64,000 nucleotides of DNA. Origin: Chryseobacterium sp. C-71 (GTDB lineage Bacteria > Bacteroidota > Bacteroidia > Flavobacteriales > Weeksellaceae). Positions 55,430-64,000 of this stretch are shown one piece after another (positions within the stretch are counted from its first letter, which is position 1; every line of letters starts with the position of its first letter). A program made the translations under genes and the position numbers. The stretch lies in assembly GCF_020911865.1 (NCBI RefSeq), contig NZ_CP087131.1, positions 3,472,001 to 3,536,000 of the forward strand, given 5' to 3'. The notes under the pieces are model-generated. The model was not told the DNA's origin and did no database searches. It worked only from the letters and a program-made list of their open reading frames with translations.

Positions 55430-57550
55430 CTACTTAAAAATCTTCTTAATCACATTCCCGATTTCCATAAAATCATCATGATTTCCTACAGAGCGCCTTT
55501 CAATATTCTCCTGTTTAAATTCTGAATATGGAAAAATCAACAAATAATTATTATCGTGAAGTCTTCCGTTTAAAAGTTCAGGAATCATTCTCATTCTTGG
55601 AAGATAAGATTGCATTCCTCTTTTCGCCATAAAAATAATCAAACCTTCATCTTCTTTAATTTGAGCTGCGGTTTCCTCGCCATCTTTCCAAGTGTTCATT
55701 ATGATAAATTCAGCTTCGATATTGGCTTTTTTAATAATTTTCTGTAAAATATTGAGGATGTTTTCAGGAGCATAAAATACAATCGTTGCACCCGAATTTC
55801 TTGCGATATTCCAAACACGAACGAGTGCATGGAAAAATCCTGCTTCCTTGTGTGCATTTTCAGGGATCATCACTGCGTATTTTTTAATGGTAGAAAGTGG
55901 TTGGGCAGCGTGATATACAAAAACGTTTACATCATCATTTTGCAAATAACCGTTGTACAGATTATGCGCAAAAGAAGTGGAAAAGCCTTTCTTATCTTCC
56001 AATCCGATAATCAGATCAGTGATTTTTTGTTCTTTGATCACATTGTTGACGCCGTTGATGACGTCATTGTCATATCTTTTTAAGGCCTGCAATTTTACGT
56101 CAGCCGAAGCTGCAGTATCAGTTGCCTGATGTAGAAGTTTTTCAGCATTTTTTACAGAAGATTCATTTTTATCTTCGTTAATGACATTTAAAGCAAAAAA
56201 ATCTTCGGTGTTGGAATGGGCTTTAATTAAAATTCCCAAATTCACCATTCTTTCAACAGTGCTCTCATAATTTAAGGCTAACAGTATGTTTTCCTCTTCA
56301 TGGTTGTTTCCGGTGACAGTGTCTTCGTTTTCTTTCGCTGCTATTTTCTGAGCGCTTGACATCGAAATGAATGATGATACAGTACAAGAAATTAAAATAA
56401 GCAGAATACTTCCATTCAGAACGTGCTCATTCAGTAATCTCACAGGTTCTCCGGTTTCACTTTCCGAAAGAATAATATTATACCCAACCATCACTGTAGC
56501 CAACGTTGCAGCCGCCGAAGCAGAGCTTAAACCGAAGACTAAAATACCTTCGTCTTTTGTAAAACGAAATGTTTTCTGACTAATAATTGCAGAAATGTAC
56601 TTACCACCAATGGAAGCAACAAGCATGATACCTGCAACTTTTAAAGTTTCAAAGCTATTGAAAAACACTTTGAAATCTATCAGCATTCCAACACTGATAA
56701 GGAAAAACGGGATGAAAATTGCGTTTCCTACAAATTCTACTCTGTTCATTAGAGAAGATGTATGCGGAATCAATCTGTTTAAAGCCAAACCCGCAAAGAA
56801 AGCCCCAATAATTGCTTCAACTCCTGCTAATTCTGCCAAAAGAGCCGCAAGGTAAATCATTACCAGCACAAAAATATACTGTGAAATTTTGTCATCTACT
56901 TTTTTAAAAAACCATCTTCCAATCAAAGGGAAAACCACCAGAACGATTAAACCGAAAACCACAAATGATCCCGTCAGTTTTACCCAAAATGCTGTCCCTA
57001 CATCGCCCTGTACCATACCAACGACAACTGCCAAAACCAGTAATGTTGCTACATCGGTAATCATTGTACCTCCCACAGTGATGTTTACCGCCCTGTTTTT
57101 TGCAATACCTAATTTGCTGATGAGAGGGTAGGTAATCAGTGTCTGTGATGAAAATAAGCTTGCAAAAAGTACAGAAGTCATCACTGAAAAATCAAGTAAA
57201 TAGTATGAACCGATATATCCCAGAATAAAAGGAAAAATAAATGCGTAACCACCATATCCTAAGCTTTTCCACTTATTTTTTTTAAAATCTCCCATGTCGA
57301 TTTCGAGTCCGGCGAGAAACATGATGTAAAGTAGTCCCGTAGTTCCGGTAACAACGATGCTGCTGTCTCTTGCCAAAACATTAAATCCGTTGGGACCAAT
57401 GATGGCTCCGGCGATAATCAACCCTAACAGATGCGGAACTTTTATTTTATTCAAGAGAAGTGGTGCTGCCAAAATAATAATCAGAACCAGCAAAAATTTC
57501 AGAACAGGATCTTCAAAGGGAAGACTGAGATTGTGTAAGCTTAAAATCAT
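55430..57550 (-). CDS. CPA2 cation:proton antiporter with C-terminal Usp-like domain
   Basis: A protein of 706 residues. The first 390 residues hold about 12 membrane helices of the Na+/H+ exchanger domain (HLLGLIIAGAIIGPNG, then GLEIDMGDFKKNKW, SSQTLITYPLISKLG and VEAIIGAFFAGLALNRLIP). Residues about 430-700 are soluble and include two universal-stress-like parts (ILLALNYESTVERMVNLGIL, YAVMIPENAHKEAGF). The antiporter would exchange K+ or Na+ for protons; ion specificity cannot be read. The soluble part likely senses a nucleotide or redox signal. Confidence 0.88.
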   Translation of the reverse strand: MILSLHNLSLPFEDPVLKFLLVLIIILAAPLLLNKIKVPHLLGLIIAGAIIGPNGFNVLARDSSIVVTGTTGLLYIMFLAGLEIDMGDFKKNKWKSLGYGGYAFIFPFILGYIGSYYLLDFSVMTSVLFASLFSSQTLITYPLISKLGIAKNRAVNITVGGTMITDVATLLVLAVVVGMVQGDVGTAFWVKLTGSFVVFGLIVLVVFPLIGRWFFKKVDDKISQYIFVLVMIYLAALLAELAGVEAIIGAFFAGLALNRLIPHTSSLMNRVEFVGNAIFIPFFLISVGMLIDFKVFFNSFETLKVAGIMLVASIGGKYISAIISQKTFRFTKDEGILVFGLSSASAAATLATVMVGYNIILSESETGEPVRLLNEHVLNGSILLILISCTVSSFISMSSAQKIAAKENEDTVTGNNHEEENILLALNYESTVERMVNLGILIKAHSNTEDFFALNVINEDKNESSVKNAEKLLHQATDTAASADVKLQALKRYDNDVINGVNNVIKEQKITDLIIGLEDKKGFSTSFAHNLYNGYLQNDDVNVFVYHAAQPLSTIKKYAVMIPENAHKEAGFFHALVRVWNIARNSGATIVFYAPENILNILQKIIKKANIEAEFIIMNTWKDGEETAAQIKEDEGLIIFMAKRGMQSYLPRMRMIPELLNGRLHDNNYLLIFPYSEFKQENIERRSVGNHDDFMEIGNVIKKIFK

Positions 57551-57557
57551 AAATGTT

Positions 57558-58127
57558 TTATTTTGAAGGTCTTGTGAGTTCTACAGAAAACTTAGCAGTA
57601 CACTTATTGTCTACCGTTATGCTTCGGATACCTTTCATTTTGGTTGGCGAAATCTCATTGATAATAACGCTCATTTCTACATTTTTACTTGCTGTAGAGT
57701 CGGTTTTATAATTTAGTTTAACTTCCTGATTTTCGTACGAACCAGAGTATATTCTCACCAGTTTATTATTATTCACAATTTTTGAAATCATTTGGGTAGA
57801 ATCACTATCAAACTCCCACGTATCAATCCTTTGGTCACCTATTACGTAATCACTGCATGATGATTCTGTGCAGATCACTTTGCCCGTCCAAGATCCAAAG
57901 ACCTCGTCTGGCCATTTTTTGAAGATTTGTATTGTATCTTTTTTATTAAAAATACTGTCCCTCATTTTGATAAGCGACTGATAATCTGCTTCTTTTTGTG
58001 CGAAAATTTTTTCTTTTTCTAAAAGTGAATTTTCTCGGTCAATAAGTTCTTGGTTTTTTTCTTTGTCAGAGCAGCCATCGAAAATTATAATTGGAAGTAG
58101 GAATATAAAAAGAGATTTTTTTGTCAT
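57558..58127 (-). CDS. Putative lipoprotein
   Basis: A protein of 189 residues with a lipoprotein signal (IIIFDGC, Cys about 19). A charged helical segment (ELIDRENSLLEKEKIFAQKE) of about 35 residues follows and looks coiled-coil-like. A small beta-rich domain ends it, with three Cys in the last 100 residues. No family recognised. It precedes the antiporter gene by 7 bases in the same direction and is probably co-transcribed. Confidence 0.72.
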   Translation of the reverse strand: MTKKSLFIFLLPIIIFDGCSDKEKNQELIDRENSLLEKEKIFAQKEADYQSLIKMRDSIFNKKDTIQIFKKWPDEVFGSWTGKVICTESSCSDYVIGDQRIDTWEFDSDSTQMISKIVNNNKLVRIYSGSYENQEVKLNYKTDSTASKNVEMSVIINEISPTKMKGIRSITVDNKCTAKFSVELTRPSK

Positions 58128-58236
58128 AATGCACGAATTATTCTAAAAATATAGGCAAAAATTGTGACAAAGAAAAATTTAAAAATGGTTTTTGTAAGAA
58201 TATTTTTATTTTTTGTGTAAACTTTTTATCGCAGAA

Positions 58237-59145
58237 TTATTCTTCAACTCTCTTTCTTTTAAATAGTTCCGGATTATAATTGGTGATAAAAACTCCGAGA
58301 ATAATTAAAAATGCAGCAATAATAAATTTGGCTGAAATTTTTTCATCTAAAATCAACCAACTTAAAAATATGGAAATAATAGTATTGACATAAGCTAAAA
58401 TAGAAACCTGCACCGGAGAAATTTTAGTCAACGCATAATGGAAAGCGAAAAATGCAGCAACAGAACCAAAAACAGCCAAGTATAGCATGGCTGAAACGCT
58501 CACTAAACTCCAATTTTCAAAATTGTAATTTTCTGAGAAAAGAAAGGCGAAAATAAGCTGAATGATTCCTGCAAACATAAATTGGTAGAAAAGATTCAGG
58601 GTGATGTTTTTGCTTTGAAGATTTAATTTTTTAGTAAAAATGGTTCCCGAAGCCCATCCCAAAATTGCCACAAAAAGGAAAATAATTCCCATCAGATAAT
58701 CGGGATTTGACAAATCGTTCAAGCCGTCCCAAAAAATAAAAAGTATCCCGCTGAAACAAAGGATAATCCCGATTAAAGCCCGAAAGCTGAATTTCTGTAA
58801 GCCAATCGCAACACTTCCAAGAAAAACCACAATGGGCGAACAGGCACTCATCAACGACGCCAAACTACTCGTCACTGATTCTTCTGCAACGGTTGTCATT
58901 CCGTTGGCAATGATGAGCATTAATGTAGAGAAAATTAATTGATATTTTAAATCTTTCCAGCCAATCCATTTAAATTCTTTTCGGTAGAGCAGAATAATCA
59001 ACATAATAATAGCAGCCAAAAGCTGGCGAATTCCCGCAACAAACCAAGCCGGAATAGTTTCTACTGCCACACGAATGGATAAAAAAGTGGTTCCCCACAC
59101 AATGGCAACAGTGAGAACAGCGAAAGTAAGTTTGTAATTTTTCAA
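58237..59145 (-). CDS. EamA/DMT family permease
   Basis: A protein of 302 residues with ten membrane helices in two EamA repeats. VWGTTFLSIRVAVETIPAWF begins the first and GWASGTIFTKKLNLQ and YLAVFGSVAAFFAFHYALTKISPVQVSILAYVNTIISIFL lie in the second. DMT permeases export or import metabolites such as amino acids; the substrate is unknown. Single gene. Confidence 0.92.
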   Translation of the reverse strand: MKNYKLTFAVLTVAIVWGTTFLSIRVAVETIPAWFVAGIRQLLAAIIMLIILLYRKEFKWIGWKDLKYQLIFSTLMLIIANGMTTVAEESVTSSLASLMSACSPIVVFLGSVAIGLQKFSFRALIGIILCFSGILFIFWDGLNDLSNPDYLMGIIFLFVAILGWASGTIFTKKLNLQSKNITLNLFYQFMFAGIIQLIFAFLFSENYNFENWSLVSVSAMLYLAVFGSVAAFFAFHYALTKISPVQVSILAYVNTIISIFLSWLILDEKISAKFIIAAFLIILGVFITNYNPELFKRKRVEE

Positions 59146-59167
59146 TGGAGTAGGGGAAATCGAACGG

Positions 59168-59175
59168 CAAAGATA
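59168..59175 (-). promoter_or_regulatory. -7 promoter element for the DMT permease gene
   Basis: The minus strand reads TATCTTTG, an exact match, 22 bases upstream of the permease ATG. Confidence 0.45.
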
Positions 59176-59257
59176 TTTATTTTAGAATGAAATATAGGAC
59201 AATTTCACTTATTCACTTGCGATGCAAAATTCACTTTTCATCCTTTTTTAAAATCCT

Positions 59258-59265
59258 TATCTTTG
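59258..59265 (+). promoter_or_regulatory. -7 promoter element for purE
   Basis: TATCTTTG, exact match, ending 23 bases before the chosen ATG. The upstream in-frame codons cross this element, which supports the later start. Confidence 0.5.
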
Positions 59266-59288
59266 AAGCATCTAATAAAATTGAAGAA

Positions 59289-59792
59289 ATGGTAGGAATT
59301 ATCATGGGAAGTCAGAGCGACTTGCCAATCATGGAACTGGCAGCAAATTTTTTGAAAAGTTTAGACATTCCTTACGAGCTGACTGTAGTTTCGGCACACA
59401 GAACTCCCGAAAGAATGTTTGATTATGCTAAACACGCTAAGAAAAGAGGGTTGAAAGTGATTATTGCAGGCGCAGGAGGAGCAGCCCATCTTCCGGGAAT
59501 GGTGGCTAGCTGTACGACGTTACCCGTAATCGGAGTTCCTATTTTATCAAGCAATTCTATTGATGGCTGGGATTCTGTTTTATCAATTCTTCAAATGCCT
59601 GGCGGAATTCCTGTGGCAACTGTTGCTTTGAACGGAGCTTTAAATGCCGGAATATTAGCAGCGAAAATATTAGGATCAGGTGATGAAAAAGTTGCAGAAA
59701 AACTTCAGATTTATCAGGATACTTTGAAAGATAAAGTTCTGGGAACAGTGGATGATATCAAAGCAAAGCATCCGAATTTATATGATTTGTAA
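59289..59792 (+). CDS. purE: 5-(carboxyamino)imidazole ribonucleotide mutase
   Basis: A protein of 167 residues from the ATG at 59289 (a longer frame starts 34 codons earlier but adds nothing homologous and crosses the promoter). Class I PurE: GIIMGSQSDLPIMELAANFL, SAHRTPERM, and GAGGAAHLPGMVASCTTLPVIGVPI, then GIPVATVALNGALNAGILAAKILG. It moves the carboxyl group of N5-CAIR to C4 in purine synthesis, with PurK as the preceding enzyme. Confidence 0.96.
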   Translation: MVGIIMGSQSDLPIMELAANFLKSLDIPYELTVVSAHRTPERMFDYAKHAKKRGLKVIIAGAGGAAHLPGMVASCTTLPVIGVPILSSNSIDGWDSVLSILQMPGGIPVATVALNGALNAGILAAKILGSGDEKVAEKLQIYQDTLKDKVLGTVDDIKAKHPNLYDL

Positions 59793-59815
59793 AGATTCAC
59801 ATTTAAAATAAAATA

Positions 59816-59845
59816 AATGCCTCGTGATTTTGCGAGGCATTTTTG
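59816..59845. terminator. Terminator after purE
   Basis: AAATGCCTCG (59816-59825) pairs with CGAGGCATTT (59834-59843), T run after it. It separates purE from the convergent surface-protein remnant. Confidence 0.8.
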
Positions 59846-59848
59846 TTT

Positions 59849-60102
59849 TATTTTTTGATGAATTTAAAATTTTTGACTGATTTTTCAGAAGCTATTTCTA
59901 GAATATAATTGCCTCTTTGTAATGAAGAAACATCGATTCTATTTTCAGTAAAATTATTTTTACTTAGGACGATTCTGCTACTGAAATCAATGATTTTGTA
60001 GTTGATTGATTACTAGGTTTCCAGATGGTTATAAATTCATTTTGTGTCTTTCCAAGCTGAAAAAAAAGAAATAAGATAAAAAGGTAGTGTGATTTTTTTC
60101 AT
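59849..60102 (-). pseudogene. Internally deleted BspA-like T9SS surface protein remnant
   Basis: On the minus strand it starts ATG AAA AAA ATC ACA, the same as the paralogue at 60143-61681 (signal peptide MKKITLPFYLISFFF, with one extra T that shifts the frame). After the frameshift it reads QLGKTQNEFITIWKPS, the same block as in both paralogues, then jumps straight to a sorting tail (IDVSSLQRGNYILEIAS, then EKSVKNFKFIKK). About 430 codons between them are missing. Third in a row of three paralogues on this strand. Confidence 0.88.
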
Positions 60103-60142
60103 AAACGAAATATTGATGGAGAATGACTTAAAGCTATGTATA

Positions 60143-61681
60143 TTATTTTTTGATAAATTTGAAAGTTTCTATTTTTTCTTTGGAAATAATCTGCAAAATG
60201 TAATTTCCAGACTTTAGGCGTTGGATATTGATAAAATCTTTCGTCAAAGCATCTTTGGTGATCATTCTTCCGCTCATATCTGTGATGATGTAGCTTTTTG
60301 CATCTTTGATATTTTTTAAATAAATAAAATTTTCAGCAGGATTAGGATAGATGGAGCTTGTATTTTTTAACTGACTTTCGTGAGTAGATAATTTTCTGCA
60401 TTCTCCCACCGTATCATTGCTGATGATCCATCCTTTACTAAGAAGAATATTTCTTTTTGGAATGATATCGACTGAATATGTCAGAAAAACAGGTCCAAGA
60501 TTAATATTATTTGCTGTATTAGGATTATCTGCCCAACCTGTAAGTGTGTCACTGTAATTGTCACAATCTAAGCCCGAACCTGTAAAAGCAACGTAACCAT
60601 TAGTAAGCGCAGGAAGATTCCATGTTTCAAGACTTTGATTAAAACTCGAAGCAGACACAAATATGGTACTGAAATTTGTTACGGCACTGGTATTCCAACT
60701 GTTCAAAGGTTGATTGAATGCTGTACATCCATGGAACATATGTGAGATGTTTGTGACTTTAGAAATATTCCAATTGTTTAAGGGCTGATTAAAATTTGGA
60801 TTATAATGAAACATCAACATCATATCGGTCACGTTTGACGTATCCCAGTTGTTTAAAGGTTGATTAAATTCCTGAGTCCCGGAAAACATATAGCCCATAT
60901 CTGTAACTTCCGATGTATCCCAACTATTTAAATTTTGGTTAAATGCAATTCTGTTTTCAAACATATATCTGAAGTTGGTTGCGTTGGATGTATTCCAAGA
61001 ACTGATGGGAGCATTAAAAGTATCGGGAATCTGAAATAAGCTAATGTGAGAAAACATATTTCGAAAATCTTTAATGTTTGAGGTGTTCCAGTTAGCCATA
61101 GAAGCGTGTCCTGTTAGCGAGTTGGCATTGTAAAACATATACGATGCATCTTCTACGGAAGAAAGGTTTGGCGAATCTGTTGCCGTGATCTGTACATATC
61201 TGCAATATGAAAACGCATTTTGCATAGATTGCCACTGTATATTACCCCACTGTTCTATTGCAAGCAATTTGTCTGCGTTACCCGCATATGTCCATAATGG
61301 TAAAGCTTGTGTGCCAGTCAAATTTGCAAATTTTATCTGATTAAAAACTCCGTTTCCATTGCTGACTTTTACTCTGTATGTAGCCTGATTTGGATTGGGA
61401 TTAAGATGTGCCCCGAAACTTATTAAAGTTTGACCTATCGAAGTTACATTGGTCAGTGTTCCATGATGTTGCGGATAGTTTATTTCTTCCCACTGAATTG
61501 TATAATTAGTTCCAATACCCGGAAACCAGATCTGACTTGATGTAGATGGATTCTGACCGGTAACACTAGTGACAAAATTTGGATTAATACCGTCCGGTTT
61601 CCAAACGGTTATAAATTCAGTTTGCGCCTTTCCGAACTGAAAAAAAAGAAATAAGATAAAAATTAGTGTGAATTTTTTCAT
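60143..61681 (-). CDS. BspA-like surface protein with T9SS type A sorting tail
   Basis: A protein of 512 residues from the second ATG (a first ATG two codons upstream is also possible). Signal peptide MKKFTLIFILFLFFQFGKAQ, then FITVWKPDGINPN. The middle has about eight repeats of a 25-residue pattern FNQPLNNWDTSNVTDMxxMF, the BspA or DUF285 leucine-rich repeat. The tail is a type A sorting domain (IYPNPAENFIYLKNI ... YILQII ... FKFIKK), so the protein is exported by the type IX system and probably attached to the surface. A binding role is likely, no enzyme motif is present. Confidence 0.9.
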   Translation of the reverse strand: MKKFTLIFILFLFFQFGKAQTEFITVWKPDGINPNFVTSVTGQNPSTSSQIWFPGIGTNYTIQWEEINYPQHHGTLTNVTSIGQTLISFGAHLNPNPNQATYRVKVSNGNGVFNQIKFANLTGTQALPLWTYAGNADKLLAIEQWGNIQWQSMQNAFSYCRYVQITATDSPNLSSVEDASYMFYNANSLTGHASMANWNTSNIKDFRNMFSHISLFQIPDTFNAPISSWNTSNATNFRYMFENRIAFNQNLNSWDTSEVTDMGYMFSGTQEFNQPLNNWDTSNVTDMMLMFHYNPNFNQPLNNWNISKVTNISHMFHGCTAFNQPLNSWNTSAVTNFSTIFVSASSFNQSLETWNLPALTNGYVAFTGSGLDCDNYSDTLTGWADNPNTANNINLGPVFLTYSVDIIPKRNILLSKGWIISNDTVGECRKLSTHESQLKNTSSIYPNPAENFIYLKNIKDAKSYIITDMSGRMITKDALTKDFINIQRLKSGNYILQIISKEKIETFKFIKK

Positions 61682-61728
61682 GGTCATATTTAGATGTGGT
61701 CGGTTTTGATAAACATAGATTTTAAACT

Positions 61729-63294
61729 TTAATTTTTAATAAATTTAAAGTTTAAAGTATTTTTATCTGTATTTATTTGTAAAATGTAATTGCCTTCTAA
61801 TAGGTTTCTGACATTAATTTTTTCAGATTTACTAGTTTCATTCATAATCAGTCTTCCGCTTGAATCTAATATTTTGTAATTTTTTATGTTCTTTAAATTT
61901 TTAACATAAATATAATCTGATGTTGGATTCGGGTAAATGGAAGGATTTTCTAAAGTTTTAATTTCTGATGTTGATAGTACACAATTTCCTACGGTATCTC
62001 CGATAATATTCCAACCTTTATTGATCAGAATATCTCTTTTAGAAGTGATGTTGGCGGCATATTGAGCTGGTGCTACCGTGCTTAAATTTATATTATTCGG
62101 AGTATTAGGATTATCTGCCCATCCTGTGAGGGTCAAACTGTAATTATTGCAATCAATGGCAGTGTCTCTTAATAAAACATTCGCTTCTGTAAGTGAGCTT
62201 AAGTTCCAGCTTGCTAAAGACTGATTAAATGATGAAGCACCATCAAATAAGTTAGACATTTTTATAACATTGCTAACGTTCCAAGAGTTTAAAGGTTGAT
62301 TAAATTGAGTACTGAATGTAAAAACTCTGTTCATATTTGTTACATTGGAAGTGTTCCAATTATTTAGGGGCTGATTAAATAAAGAAGCGGAAAAGAACAT
62401 ATTATGAATATTCTGTAAACTGGAAGTGTTCCAATTATCAAGTGGTTGGTTATAAGCTGAACAAAAAGCGAACATCCAGCTCATGTTTTTTACTTTAGAA
62501 ACATCCCATGAATTTAAATTTTGATTAAAATTATTTCTTCCGGTAAACATATAGCTCAAGTCGGTTGCTGAAGATGTATCCCAAGAACTTAATTGAGTTG
62601 GGTTGAAAGAAAATGTTGGTGGAGTGTAAATCGGTATGATGTGATGCTGTGCAAACATAAAACTGAAATTTTCTATTGTAGAAGTATCCCAATTCTGCAT
62701 AGAATCAGCTCCCAGAAAACTGTTTGCAAAATAAAACATTAATGAAGCGTTCGTAACATTGGTGAGATTAGGAGAATCTGTAGCGGTAAGCACCATCCTT
62801 TGACAATTTGCAAATGCTGCATTCATTGAAGTCCATGCTATATTTCCCCATTGTTCAATTATAAGTAATTTATCTGCACTTCCAAGCATTTGCAGGTTGG
62901 GAACTTGTGTTTCAATAATAGGATTAAAAGTTTGATGTGAGGCAAACTTTATCTGTTGAAAGACACCATTACCATTAGAAACTTTTACACGGTATGTTGT
63001 ATTTAATCCGTCTTCTTTTGATGGGGTTCCAAAATCAATCAAAACCTGTCCGTTCGAAGTCACGTTGGTCATTGTTCCATTATGTTGCGGAAAGCCTATT
63101 TCTTCCCAACTTATGGTGTAATTTTGTCCGGTGCCGGGAAACCATATTTGATTTGAATTTGCCTGAAATGGTGCATTGACATTGAGAACCGGAGTAGTGA
63201 TGATGCCGGGTTGCCAAATCGTAATAAACTCATTCTGAGCTTTTGTAATTTGAAAGAAAAAAACGCATATAGCAATCAGTAATAAATTTCTCAT
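61729..63294 (-). CDS. BspA-like surface protein with T9SS type A sorting tail
   Basis: A protein of 521 residues, a paralogue of the gene downstream (both have ...TNEFITxWKP / NEFITIWQP starts, DUF285-type repeats such as FNQPLNSWNVSNVIKMSNLF, and the same DSPNLTNV block). Signal peptide about residues 1-19. The tail IYPNPTSDYIYVKNLKNIKN ... YILQINTDK ... FKFIKN is a type A sorting domain. The gap to the next gene is 47 bases, so the two genes and the remnant below form a run of tandem duplicates. The gap 63295-63494 upstream holds nothing I can name. Confidence 0.9.
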   Translation of the reverse strand: MRNLLLIAICVFFFQITKAQNEFITIWQPGIITTPVLNVNAPFQANSNQIWFPGTGQNYTISWEEIGFPQHNGTMTNVTSNGQVLIDFGTPSKEDGLNTTYRVKVSNGNGVFQQIKFASHQTFNPIIETQVPNLQMLGSADKLLIIEQWGNIAWTSMNAAFANCQRMVLTATDSPNLTNVTNASLMFYFANSFLGADSMQNWDTSTIENFSFMFAQHHIIPIYTPPTFSFNPTQLSSWDTSSATDLSYMFTGRNNFNQNLNSWDVSKVKNMSWMFAFCSAYNQPLDNWNTSSLQNIHNMFFSASLFNQPLNNWNTSNVTNMNRVFTFSTQFNQPLNSWNVSNVIKMSNLFDGASSFNQSLASWNLSSLTEANVLLRDTAIDCNNYSLTLTGWADNPNTPNNINLSTVAPAQYAANITSKRDILINKGWNIIGDTVGNCVLSTSEIKTLENPSIYPNPTSDYIYVKNLKNIKNYKILDSSGRLIMNETSKSEKINVRNLLEGNYILQINTDKNTLNFKFIKN

Positions 63295-63494
63295 AAATAA
63301 TATTTGGGGGTTTGTATACAGAACAAATAATTAATAGACTTTCATTATATGTACTTACTTATAAAAGAATATTTGTTTATAAATTCTTAACAATAATAGA
63401 TTAGTTTTGAAATTTTCATAATATATTATTTTGTAAATATAATAAATTTTTCGACATGTCAATGTCTTGTGAAATAGATATTTTGAAACAAAAA

Positions 63495-63517
63495 ATGCTC
63501 ACCAATTAAGTGAGCAT
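63495..63517 (-). terminator. Terminator of the YiaA-like gene
   Basis: ATGCTCAC (63495-63502) pairs with GTGAGCAT (63510-63517). On the minus strand it is followed by TTTTT. It ends the gene at 63539-63931. Confidence 0.75.
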
Positions 63518-63538
63518 CGTATCATTGATCTTACATGA

Positions 63539-63931
63539 TTAGTCTTCCATCATATTGTCTCTGGTGTTCTTCTGAACAGCAATTGCGCCAAAAAGAGCCA
63601 ATAAAAATGCAAAAGCATAAAAGCCTTTTTCACTAGGCAAAATGGTGGCATTAAACAAACCTACAGTTAACAAAACAATTGATGATAAAGTAGCAAACCA
63701 ACAGATTCCGTAATAGATATCGGTCACTTTGATGTTTTCCATTCTGTCTCGTACAGCTTTTTGTAAAGATACTACCGCAAATAATCCGTACAAGAGAATT
63801 ACAAAATAATATCCTTTCTCATTCAGCTGCATCTCTGCTCTTACAAGACCTACAATATACCCTATCATTCCTGCGCCCAAAGCGACCCACGAAGCTGCGA
63901 CAAACGCATTTGAAACTCCCTGTTTTTTCAT
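63539..63931 (-). CDS. YiaA/YiaB two-helix domain membrane protein
   Basis: A protein of 130 residues with four membrane helices arranged as two similar halves: ASWVALGAGMIGYIVGLVRA, ending YGLFAVVSLQKAVRDRMENI, then CWFATLSSIVLLTVGLFNAT, ending LALFGAIAVQKNTRDNMMED. Each half has the YiaA/B pattern of two helices and an xQKxxRD end. Function unknown; inner membrane. Confidence 0.9.
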   Translation of the reverse strand: MKKQGVSNAFVAASWVALGAGMIGYIVGLVRAEMQLNEKGYYFVILLYGLFAVVSLQKAVRDRMENIKVTDIYYGICWFATLSSIVLLTVGLFNATILPSEKGFYAFAFLLALFGAIAVQKNTRDNMMED

Positions 63932-63959
63932 TGTTTATGTTTTTAATGTTTAATTCATC

Positions 63960-63967
63960 CAAATATA
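63960..63967 (-). promoter_or_regulatory. -7 promoter element for the YiaA-like gene
   Basis: The minus strand reads TATATTTG, exact match, 28 bases upstream of the ATG at 63931. The rest of 63932-64000 shows nothing else. Confidence 0.45.
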
Positions 63968-64000
63968 TTATTTTTTTGTGAATGACTGTTGATTAAATAT

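Overview
The window looks like chromosomal DNA from a low-GC member of the Flavobacteriia, most likely Chryseobacterium or a close relative in the Weeksellaceae. The evidence is a SusC/SusD outer-membrane pair, several surface proteins with type IX secretion (type A) sorting tails, two GLPGLI-family proteins, an S46 dipeptidyl-peptidase, a mevalonate-pathway enzyme (diphosphomevalonate decarboxylase), and many promoters with the Bacteroidota -7 element TAnnTTTG. No plasmid, prophage or CRISPR signal was seen. The genus is inferred from gene content only.

Layout. 0-12 kb: small envelope genes (lipoprotein, YdeI-like protein, membrane protein, two GLPGLI genes), an M16 zinc protease, an XRE regulator, an S46 peptidase, a Crp/Fnr regulator, an MgtC-like protein and a LuxR-type regulator. 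12-17 kb: a sugar O-acetyltransferase, a DUF1349 protein, a leucine-rich T9SS surface protein and ligA. 17-24 kb: a phosphate-ester uptake locus with a secreted glycerophosphodiesterase, SusC, SusD and a secreted calcineurin-like phosphoesterase. 24-28 kb: an SDR, prmA, an SH3 protein and small hypotheticals. 28-31 kb: an unusual tandem array in which tRNA 3' fragments alternate with small GIY-YIG nuclease genes, hit by an IS256-family element and anchored by intact tRNA-Arg and tRNA-Pro genes. 31-38 kb: mutS2, an acetyltransferase, ung, small membrane proteins and lipoproteins. 36.8-38.9 kb: a lipoprotein gene broken twice, by an IS5-family element in its signal peptide and by an in-frame stop. 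39-51 kb: housekeeping and metabolic genes (MscS-type channel, pdxJ, esterase, an SDR and acyl-CoA ligase pair, mvaD, EEP-family protein) and a small Crp-linked redox operon. 51-60 kb: VOC protein, TauE/SafE exporter with its DUF1634 partner, purK, purE, a CPA2 antiporter and a DMT permease. 60-64 kb: two tandem BspA-like T9SS surface proteins plus an internally deleted third copy, then a YiaA-like membrane protein.

How the genes work together. The clearest functional unit is 16.99-24.10 kb. Its surface enzymes would release phosphate or alcohols from glycerophosphodiesters or related polymers, and the SusCD pair would capture and import the product. The most unusual region is 28.0-30.8 kb. 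There, tRNA copies have lost the 5' end and carry a palindrome (TCCCGAT...ATCGGGA) in place of a normal anticodon arm. Each copy is fused to a catalytically intact GIY-YIG ORF whose stop codon lies in the tRNA D-loop sequence. The rest of the window shows ordinary genome decay: one IS5 element, one IS5 remnant, two pseudogenes and several families of short intergenic inverted repeats.
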